DNA of 64,000 nt from AWTP1-18 sp036504515 (GTDB taxonomy: Bacteria; Pseudomonadota; Gammaproteobacteria; Burkholderiales; Rhodocyclaceae). The notes beneath the pieces are model-generated. The model saw only the letters and a program-made list of their open reading frames with translations, was not told the origin of the DNA and did not search any database. Below, piece by piece: positions 16,965 to 23,475 of this stretch (within the stretch, counting starts at the first letter, position 1; the number at the start of each line of letters is the position of its first letter). The DNA lies in contig DASXVA010000007.1 in assembly GCA_036504515.1 (NCBI GenBank), positions 186,001 to 250,000 on the forward strand, in the 5' to 3' direction. The position numbers were made by a program, and so were the translations under genes.

Positions 16965-17231
16965 TTATTCGCCAGCGTAGGGAACGATGTTCACTACCTT
17001 GCGTTGGGCTGCGCCCTTGACGGTGAATTGCACAGTGCCGTCCACCTTGGCAAAGAGGGTGTGATCCTTGCCGATGCCGACGTTGTCGCCGGGGTGGAAG
17101 CGGGTACCGCGCTGACGCACGATGATGCTACCAGCGGGGATCAATTCGCCACCGTAGCTCTTTACGCCAAGTCGCTTTGATTCTGAGTCGCGGCCGTTAC
17201 GGGAACTACCGCCTGCTTTCTTGTGTGCCAT
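16965..17231 (-). CDS. rpmA: 50S ribosomal protein L27
   Basis: An 88-residue protein beginning MAHKKAGGSSRNGRDSESKR, the canonical L27 start, with GGELIPAGSIIVRQRGTRFHPG and GIGKDHTLFAKVDG. The N-terminal tail of L27 reaches the peptidyl-transferase centre. It is preceded by rplU with a 28-base gap and a purine-rich ribosome-binding sequence. Length is as expected. Confidence 0.98.
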   Translation of the reverse strand: MAHKKAGGSSRNGRDSESKRLGVKSYGGELIPAGSIIVRQRGTRFHPGDNVGIGKDHTLFAKVDGTVQFTVKGAAQRKVVNIVPYAGE

Positions 17232-17259
17232 GGTAAGTGCTCCTTATTTGGCTATGAAC

Positions 17260-17574
17260 TCAGCCGGCGATGCCGCTGATTTCAATTTCAGTGTAGTTCT
17301 GACGGTGGCCTTGACGCTTTTGGTAGTGCTTACGACGACGCATCTTGAAGATGCGAACCTTGTCGTGACGACCGTGGCTGAGAATCTTGGCTGTGACAGT
17401 GGCGCCAGAAACCAGAGGGGTGCCGATCTTGACAGACTCGCCCTCACCGACCATCAAAACCTGGTCGATAGTGATTTCAGCGCCCACATCTGCCGGTATC
17501 TGTTCTACTTTGATCTTTTCGCCAGCGACAACGCGATACTGCTTGCCACCAGTTTTTATGACCGCATAAGACAT
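17260..17574 (-). CDS. rplU: 50S ribosomal protein L21
   Basis: A 104-residue protein beginning MSYAVIKTGGKQYRVVAGEK, the typical L21 start, and ending in the basic KRQGHRQNYTEIEI segment that contacts 23S rRNA. First gene of the L21-L27-ObgE-ProB operon, divergent from ispB as in many betaproteobacteria. The 160 bases between them must hold both promoters; I could not pick convincing boxes. Confidence 0.98.
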   Translation of the reverse strand: MSYAVIKTGGKQYRVVAGEKIKVEQIPADVGAEITIDQVLMVGEGESVKIGTPLVSGATVTAKILSHGRHDKVRIFKMRRRKHYQKRQGHRQNYTEIEISGIAG

Positions 17575-17737
17575 GTGGGACTCCGATATTTAAAAGGAAG
17601 GGTGCTACAAAAGAGCCGCGCATTATAGGGCGCCAAGCCATTAAAGTCAAAGACAATTCTGTTGTTCTTGACGATGGGGGTAGGGGTGCCTAACATCGCG
17701 CCTTTCCCGCAAAACCGCTTCCGCGCCTCATTTCACC

Positions 17738-18706
17738 GTGCAGCTCAACTCCCTCTATGCCCTGATCGCCGACGACATGAAGGCCGTCGATGCCGTTATC
17801 CGCGAACGCCTCTATTCAGAAGTCGTCTTGGTGCGCCAAGTGGCTGAATACATTATCAATGCGGGCGGAAAGCGGATGCGTCCGGCTCTGGTGCTATTGA
17901 CGGCGGGCGCTGTCGGTTATCAGGGGCGCCACCACCATGAACTGGCGGCGGTCGTGGAATTCATTCATACCGCCACCCTGCTGCACGACGACGTGGTGGA
18001 TGAATCCGACTTGCGCCGGGGGCGGGATACCGCCAATGCCATGTTTGGCAATGCCGCCAGTGTACTTGTTGGGGATTTTCTCTATTCCCGTGCTTTCCAG
18101 ATGATGGTGGGGGTTGGCTCCATGCGAGTGATGGAAGTCTTGGCCGAAGCAACCAACGTTATCGCCGAGGGCGAAGTGTTGCAATTGATGAATTGCAACG
18201 ATGCCGATGTGGATGTGGATGCCTATCTCCAGGTCATCCGCTACAAAACGGCCAAGTTGTTCGAGGCAGCGGCTCGCCTTGGCGGCATTCTCGGCAAGGC
18301 CAGCCCCGAACTGGAAGAGGGCTTGTCTCGTTACGGCATGCACCTGGGAACCGCGTTTCAGCTGATTGACGATGTGCTGGATTACTCCGGTGTCGAGGGC
18401 GAAACCGGTAAGCATGTGGGCGATGATCTGGCCGAAGGAAAGCCCACCCTGCCGCTGATTCATGTGATGAATAACGGTACTCCCGAACAAGCCGCCTTGG
18501 TGCGTCAAGCCATTGAGCAGGGCGGATTGGATGAACTGCCTGCCATTCTTGCAGCGATTGCTGAAACCGGAGCTCTTGAGGAAACTCGTCGTCGCGCCAC
18601 GCTTGAAATCGAGGCCGCGAAGCAGGCGATCAGTACCTTGCCGGCTTCGCAATACCGCGACTGTCTGCTAGAATTGGCAGACTTTTCCGTCGCGCGAAGT
18701 CACTAG
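17738..18706 (+). CDS. ispB: Octaprenyl (polyprenyl) diphosphate synthase
   Basis: A 322-residue trans-polyprenyl synthase that builds the side chain of ubiquinone or menaquinone. The first Asp-rich motif is in LLHDDVVDESDLRRG and the second in LIDDVLDYSG; GGKRMRPALVLL binds the isopentenyl diphosphate. The GTG start at 17738 gives a protein of the right length and the usual N-terminus (VQLNSLYALI); an ATG further inside would shorten the first helix. It ends 57 bases before tRNA-Pro. Confidence 0.95.
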   Translation: MQLNSLYALIADDMKAVDAVIRERLYSEVVLVRQVAEYIINAGGKRMRPALVLLTAGAVGYQGRHHHELAAVVEFIHTATLLHDDVVDESDLRRGRDTANAMFGNAASVLVGDFLYSRAFQMMVGVGSMRVMEVLAEATNVIAEGEVLQLMNCNDADVDVDAYLQVIRYKTAKLFEAAARLGGILGKASPELEEGLSRYGMHLGTAFQLIDDVLDYSGVEGETGKHVGDDLAEGKPTLPLIHVMNNGTPEQAALVRQAIEQGGLDELPAILAAIAETGALEETRRRATLEIEAAKQAISTLPASQYRDCLLELADFSVARSH

Positions 18707-18763
18707 TTTTAAAGCCTCTCGTCACTGGAAATTTCCCGCCAAGTTTCATCACTCTTCAAAATT

Positions 18764-18840
<77 letters not shown>

Positions 18841-18853
18841 GCTTTTGCAAAGC

Positions 18854-18881
18854 AAGGCCCTGATGAGTCAGGGCTTTTTTG
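18854..18881 (+). terminator. Terminator of tRNA-Pro(CGG)
   Basis: GCCCTGA and TCAGGGC pair around TGAG, followed by six T. Confidence 0.9.
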
Positions 18882-18980
18882 TTTCTGGGGCGCATGCAGC
18901 TAGACCTTGGGTTCTGGGGATATGACTGGCTTAGCTGCTGGTTACAACGCGATGGACAAGTGCTTCATGCTCTTCCTGCC

Positions 18981-20138
18981 ATGACCTCCCACATACTTCT
19001 TTCTGAAGTTGCTATCCAACCGATCCCAACATCAGTCAGCATCGGTCGCTTGCCAGCATCGGACGTTCCTGGGTTGTTCAACGCGTCCATGAGCGACCCC
19101 GATCAGGCCAACATGTTCATGCGGATGTTTTTTATCTTGCAGGCATTGGGGCAGCGAGAGTTAGCCCTTGATATGCAAGCGAAGGCGTTAGCTTTGAGAG
19201 GCTTTTATCGAGTATCAGAACCTTCGAAGCCAGAAATCCGATTGCTTGCGCTCATGGGGCCTGGCGACATGATGGACAACACACCGTTTGAGTTTGTCGT
19301 CGAAAATTCCGGCATTCGTCTTGATCTTCTGTTCTTGACGCTAGATCAGCCCTTATCTGAGGTCATTCCCGATCACGATGTCGCCATTGTTGCCCTGAGC
19401 GAGTCCGATAAAAATCGACCATTGCTTGTCCGCATGGACGAACTGTTTGCTCTTTGGCCGCGCCCGATCTTGAATCGACCTGAACACATTACGCGTTGCG
19501 GGCGTGATGTTGCCTATCAGCTACTCAAAGATGTTCCGGGCTTACGGATACCCCAAACTCAGCGCCTTGTTCGAGAGCAGGACTGTGGGATGAGTTTTCC
19601 GATCACCATCAGACCGATTGATAGCCATGCCGGGCAAGGATTCGAAAAGCTGGAGTCCAATGAGGATTTGGTGGTTTATTACGAGGTGCATCCAGAACCA
19701 GAGTTTTTCATCGCGGAGTACTTCGACTATCGGAGTTCGGATGGACTGTTCAGAAAGTACAGAATTGTCCTGATAGATGGCGCGCCCTATCTTTGCCATC
19801 TTGCGATCTCTGATCACTGGATCGTTCATTATGTTTCCGCAAATATGGCAGCCAGTGAATGGAAGCGTAATGAAGAGGCGTCCGCCATGGAGAGTTTTGA
19901 TCGAGATTTTGCAGTGCGGCATGGAAATGCCTTCGCTGCCATTTACGAACGGTTGGGCCTCGACTATGTCGTTCTCGATTGTGGCGAAACCCCTGACGGT
20001 TGCCTGCTTTTGTTTGAAGTTGATGTGGCCGGCTGGATTCATGCCACTGATCCTGTCGATGTCTTTCCTTATAAATTGAAGTACATGCAGAAGGCTTTCG
20101 ACGCTTTTCACGGTCTGCTGGCAAAGAGCTTGGCCTGA
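18981..20138 (+). CDS. TPR-like/ATP-grasp domain protein (copy 1)
   Basis: About 385 residues, paralogous along nearly its full length to the minus-strand gene ending at 22097. The N-terminal part looks like a TPR-type helical pair (FFILQALGQRELALDMQAKAL). Then comes IRLLALMGPGDMMDNTPFEF and a central HDVAIVALSESDKNRP. The C-terminal half fits an ATP-grasp fold of the RimK/glutathione-synthetase kind: ITIRPIDSHAGQGFEKLE (nucleotide loop), FIAEYFDYRSSDGLFRKYR and LDYVVLDCGETPDGCLLLFE (metal-binding acidic residues). Such enzymes join a carboxylate to an amine with ATP. I do not recognise a characterised family. The start is uncertain: ATGs at 18894 and 18981 are possible, neither with a good Shine-Dalgarno; 18981 fits the paralogue better. 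Confidence 0.7.
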   Translation: MTSHILLSEVAIQPIPTSVSIGRLPASDVPGLFNASMSDPDQANMFMRMFFILQALGQRELALDMQAKALALRGFYRVSEPSKPEIRLLALMGPGDMMDNTPFEFVVENSGIRLDLLFLTLDQPLSEVIPDHDVAIVALSESDKNRPLLVRMDELFALWPRPILNRPEHITRCGRDVAYQLLKDVPGLRIPQTQRLVREQDCGMSFPITIRPIDSHAGQGFEKLESNEDLVVYYEVHPEPEFFIAEYFDYRSSDGLFRKYRIVLIDGAPYLCHLAISDHWIVHYVSANMAASEWKRNEEASAMESFDRDFAVRHGNAFAAIYERLGLDYVVLDCGETPDGCLLLFEVDVAGWIHATDPVDVFPYKLKYMQKAFDAFHGLLAKSLA

Positions 20139-20242
20139 TTTCAAGCAATAGGCGAGGAGTCGGGTGGGAAACGTACTTCTTGCTGGGGATGAGGCGTTCG
20201 GGGATTACATCCTCTAGATCGTTATTTTTATTACAAAGCCCC

Positions 20243-20269
20243 TAAAGTTCTTCCTCAAGTCGCCGATAA
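20243..20269 (+). promoter_or_regulatory. Sigma-28 (FliA) flagellar promoter
   Basis: TAAAGTTC at 20243-20250 and GCCGATAA at 20262-20269 are separated by exactly 11 bases. The FliA consensus is TAAAGTTT-N11-GCCGATAA, so 15 of 16 positions match. It points towards flaG. Confidence 0.85.
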
Positions 20270-20319
20270 CACCAATAGAAGGGCGTATTTTCGCCCAAGT
20301 TTCCAGGGTGGAGGCTCAG

Positions 20320-20520
20320 ATGGAAATCAGTAGCGCGATCAGACTCAATGGTTTGCCAAGCTTTTGCTGCAGTACACAACCAGCTCGTGGGGTGGTGGAT
20401 GTCTCTCGGCAGCTTGTTTCCTGTTTCTTGATCGCTACTGGTAACACGTTTCCCTCCTTTGCCCAGGTGAAAAGATTGGCTCATCGCCTGTTTACTGGCA
20501 GCAATCTTTCCAGTGCTTGA
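20320..20520 (+). CDS. Possible small protein in the flaG leader
   Basis: A 66-codon frame starting at an ATG that sits five bases behind a good Shine-Dalgarno sequence (TGGAGG). It ends 12 bases before the flaG start. The product (MEISSAIRLNGLPSF...) has no recognisable motif, signal peptide or composition bias and three cysteines. The well-placed ribosome-binding site and the position between a FliA promoter and flaG are the only support. It could equally be untranslated leader. Confidence 0.3.
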   Translation: MEISSAIRLNGLPSFCCSTQPARGVVDVSRQLVSCFLIATGNTFPSFAQVKRLAHRLFTGSNLSSA

Positions 20521-20532
20521 AAGGATTTGATC

Positions 20533-20931
20533 ATGAGTGTGCAATGGTCTTCAACGGTTCCTGCCAATTACGATGCAGCAGTTGCCTCGTCGCCTGCAGC
20601 CAGTAATTCATCACCTGCAGCATCGCCAGCACCGGCGCCCGTGGCAGCTGATATTCATCGCGTTAATGCTGCCTCAAGTGCCAATGCTGTTCAGTCAAAG
20701 CAATTGACTGAGGCTGATGTGCAGAAGGTTGTGGACGACCTGCAGAAGCGTGCTCAAACTGCAGCACCTAACCTCTTGTTCTCTGTTGATAGCGATACCA
20801 GCCGGTTTGTGGTGAAAGTCGTGGACTCCAGTACCAAGGAGGTTATTCGTCAATTTCCTTCAGAAGAACTTTTGCATCTTGGAATGGAAATCGACAAGAT
20901 GAAAGGTCTGCTTTTTAACAAGAAGGCCTAA
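20533..20931 (+). CDS. flaG: FlaG-family flagellar protein (orphan)
   Basis: A 132-residue protein. The N-terminal 60 residues are Ala/Ser/Pro-rich and probably disordered; the rest is a FlaG domain (LTEADVQKVVDDLQKRAQ, then LLFSVDSDTSRFVVKVVD and EVIRQFPSEELLHLGMEID). FlaG proteins affect filament length and are normally coded next to flagellin and fliD; here no other flagellar gene is near. The ATG at 20533 is preceded by AAAGGA at proper spacing. The sigma-28 promoter upstream places it in the late flagellar regulon. Confidence 0.88.
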   Translation: MSVQWSSTVPANYDAAVASSPAASNSSPAASPAPAPVAADIHRVNAASSANAVQSKQLTEADVQKVVDDLQKRAQTAAPNLLFSVDSDTSRFVVKVVDSSTKEVIRQFPSEELLHLGMEIDKMKGLLFNKKA

Positions 20932-20994
20932 TCGACGGCCTAGTTAAATTGAGTGAGCGTACTGACAGAAGCTTGGCTATTAGTCTTGTATTGA

Positions 20995-22104
20995 TCAGCG
21001 TCGCAAAGACGCTGCAAAGTCTTCCATCAAGGAACACAGCGACTCCACTGCAGTAAGTGTCATGGCGTTGTAAATCGATGCCCTGATTCCGCCAAGCGAG
21101 CGGTGGCCTTCCAGTCCGGTAAATCCCTCGGCTGTAGTCCGTGCAAGAAATGCGGGCTCCATTTCAGTCGATGCCAGCGTAAATACAACGTTCATTAGCG
21201 ACCTGTCAGCCAGTGCTGCCCGGCCTTGGTAAAAGCCAGCACTATCGTCGATAGTTTTGTACAGGGCCGTAGCCTTCTTCTGGTTGATCAAGGCCATGTT
21301 CTCAAGGCCGCCAATATCATTCAGCAGCCATCTAGTCACAAGCATCACCACATAAATGGCAAAAACGGGTGGGGTGTTGTAGATGGAGTTGGCCGCCAAG
21401 TGCGTCCGGTAATCAAGGAAAGCGGGAAGGTTTTTGGGCACATTGTCCAAAAGTTCTCGTTTGAGAATGACGACAGTGATGCCGGCCGGGCCGAGGTTCT
21501 TTTGGGCGTGAGCGTAAATCAGGTCGAAATGGCTAGGGTCGAAAGGACGCGAAAGAAAGTCCGAGGACATGTCACAGACTCTGCATACACCATCAATCCC
21601 GGGGATGTAATGAAACTGGGTGCCCTCGACCGTTTCATTGGAGGCATAGTGTAGATATGCAGCATCCGGGGAGTAGGTGACCTCATCCTTAGAGGGGAGT
21701 CGTTTGTAACCACAGGCTTCCCCATCCCAGGCAACTTTGACTGGGCCTTCGTTTTCAGCCTCGGGTATAGCCTTGCTGCTCCAGTAGCCAGTACGCAAAT
21801 ACTCAGCTGTTTTGTCGGACCCACGAAGCAACAGCATTGGAATCATTGAAAACTGCAGGGATGCCCCACCTTGCAAGAACAAGACAGCATAGTTTTCTGG
21901 CAGATCGAGCAAGCGACGAATGTTCTGCTCTGTCTCGGAGACGACAGACTCAAACCAGTCCGAGCGATGGCTGATTCCAAGGATGGAAAGACCTACCTCC
22001 GGCACCATCGAAACAGCCTGCTGAACTTCTGTGAGGACAGTATCTGGCAAGATGCCCGGGCCGCCGGAAAAATTGCGGCTGTTCATCACTGATGCATCAA
22101 TCAT
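20995..22104 (-). CDS. serC: Phosphoserine aminotransferase (SerC-like)
   Basis: A 369-residue PLP-dependent class V aminotransferase close to SerC. It shows FSGGPGILP at the N-terminus, ISHRSDWF (the His-Arg pair that holds the phosphate), the PLP lysine in AHAQKNLGPAGITVV, FLDYRTHL, YNTPPVFAIY and GHRSLGGIRASIYNAM. All residues I know for phosphoserine binding are kept, so it should make 3-phosphoserine from phosphohydroxypyruvate (serine or pyridoxine route). Unusually, its start (22104) overlaps the end of an ATP-grasp gene by eight bases, in a secretion-associated gene series. It may be the cell's only SerC or a dedicated second copy; the window cannot tell. Confidence 0.88.
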   Translation of the reverse strand: MIDASVMNSRNFSGGPGILPDTVLTEVQQAVSMVPEVGLSILGISHRSDWFESVVSETEQNIRRLLDLPENYAVLFLQGGASLQFSMIPMLLLRGSDKTAEYLRTGYWSSKAIPEAENEGPVKVAWDGEACGYKRLPSKDEVTYSPDAAYLHYASNETVEGTQFHYIPGIDGVCRVCDMSSDFLSRPFDPSHFDLIYAHAQKNLGPAGITVVILKRELLDNVPKNLPAFLDYRTHLAANSIYNTPPVFAIYVVMLVTRWLLNDIGGLENMALINQKKATALYKTIDDSAGFYQGRAALADRSLMNVVFTLASTEMEPAFLARTTAEGFTGLEGHRSLGGIRASIYNAMTLTAVESLCSLMEDFAASLRR

Positions 22105-23374
22105 TTTGTAACGTCTTTTCTGCAGCAGAAATCAGCATGGCCCTGAAGGCAGCAAAAAGCTTTTGCATCGGGGCTTGCTTGTAGGGATAGATGTCAACGG
22201 GGTCCATGGCATGAACAACCATAGCGTGCTCAACCTCGAATATCAACAACTGACCATCATTGGTCTCAGCACAATCAATGCCGAGATAATCAAGCCCGAT
22301 GCTACGGTGTATCTCGGACAGCGCTGTTTTATGCCTGACTGAAAAGTCACGGTCAAAATTGACCATGAAGTCCATTTCTTCAGCCCGTTTCTCGGGGCTT
22401 TCAGCCATTCCCGCATTGAGGTAGTGAATCATCCAGTGATCGGAAATTCCCATATGGCAGGCAAAGGGTTTTCCATCAATCAAAATCACCCGATATTTCC
22501 GGAATTGACCATCGGGACTGCGGTAGTCCACAAAAGGAGAGACGAAGAACTCATCGTCGGTTACTGCGCTGAGTTTGTCTGCGAGCTCACTGGGGCTGTC
22601 TATTTTGTACAGATCATTACCCGCATGGGAGTCGAGGGGGCGGATGATGAAGGGAAAATGAATGCCATCTGGACATCCCTTTTCTGCAATGTTTTCCAGT
22701 TCGTGGCGGGACATCCGGAGTGTCGGCGGGATCACTACGCCAGGCAATCCGTGCAGCAGTTTAAAGGCTGTATCTCTCGCGACGTTTGGGATGTTGAACG
22801 GGTTATTCAGCACCGGCCTGGGCCACCCGGCCAGCCAAGGCTGCCAGAATTCAAGGATTGGTCGATTGGCCTCCGACTCACTCATGGCGACAAAAAGCAC
22901 ATCGTGATCAGGGATGTCTGATACATCGACTTCACTGGCCGTTGCGTAGTAAATGTTCAGTTCGATATCAGAATCTTCAAGCAAGCACTCAATAGGAACA
23001 TTCGCCATTAAGTCCCCGGGCGCCATGAGCGCCAGCAGACGAAGTTGGACGGGTTTTTGTGCTGGTAAACAGTAGTGCCGCTGCAACTTCAATGCTTCTT
23101 GTTGCAGGTGGAGTGCAATTTCCGGGTTTCGATAGAACTGAAGAATGATTCCTGCATCAAGCAGCGAACAGGCATCTGCAGGATCCGTTTCCGCTTGCTT
23201 AAGTTTGTCTTGACAGAGGGGCGTCAAATCAGCGCCTGTAAAGCTCAGGCGCATCAGTTTGGCTAGACCAAGGAACTCTTTTGTTGAGGAGGTAGCTTGA
23301 GCGTTAGGGATGGCGGATGAAATCATTACTGCGGTACGTTCTTGTTCAAGGCAGCACTTTACCTGTACTACCAC
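22097..23374 (-). CDS. TPR-like/ATP-grasp domain protein (copy 2)
   Basis: A 425-residue paralogue of the plus-strand protein ending at 20138. Shared blocks include LRLLALMAPGDLMANVP, VLFVAMSESEANRP, the ATP-grasp loop FIIRPLDSHAGNDLYKID, SPFVDYRSPDGQFRKYRVIL, a CHMGISDHWMIHY block, LDYLGIDCAETNDGQLLIFE and DPVDIYPYKQAPMQKLF. The N-terminal 100 residues are helical and TPR-like (AGIILQFYRNPEIALHLQQE). Expected chemistry is ATP-dependent carboxylate-amine ligation; substrate unknown. The reading from GTG at 23374 is given; an ATG at 23326 (MISSAIPNAQ) is an equally likely start. It lies 101 bases behind the ABC exporter gene on the same strand and overlaps the aminotransferase gene. Confidence 0.75.
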   Translation of the reverse strand: MVVQVKCCLEQERTAVMISSAIPNAQATSSTKEFLGLAKLMRLSFTGADLTPLCQDKLKQAETDPADACSLLDAGIILQFYRNPEIALHLQQEALKLQRHYCLPAQKPVQLRLLALMAPGDLMANVPIECLLEDSDIELNIYYATASEVDVSDIPDHDVLFVAMSESEANRPILEFWQPWLAGWPRPVLNNPFNIPNVARDTAFKLLHGLPGVVIPPTLRMSRHELENIAEKGCPDGIHFPFIIRPLDSHAGNDLYKIDSPSELADKLSAVTDDEFFVSPFVDYRSPDGQFRKYRVILIDGKPFACHMGISDHWMIHYLNAGMAESPEKRAEEMDFMVNFDRDFSVRHKTALSEIHRSIGLDYLGIDCAETNDGQLLIFEVEHAMVVHAMDPVDIYPYKQAPMQKLFAAFRAMLISAAEKTLQND

Positions 23375-23475
23375 TTCCTCACAGGCCCTAGTTGTGAGCA
23401 GATGTGACTAAATGTGTCTAGTTGACTTGTGAACTTCAGCAGTGTGACTTATCAGCGGAACAGCCAGACAAATGC

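Larger units (their letters stand above)
20139..20532 (+). other. Region between ATP-grasp copy 1 and flaG
   Basis: It contains a sigma-28 promoter (20243-20269), a small hairpin GGGCG/CGCCC at 20281-20296 and a possible 66-codon open frame (20320-20520). The distance from promoter to flaG implies a leader of about 250 bases. Confidence 0.6.

Noticed and set aside
18879..18980. Start of the first ATP-grasp gene at TTG 18879
   Set aside because: This codon lies in the T-run of the tRNA-Pro terminator, so a transcript could not supply its ribosome-binding site.
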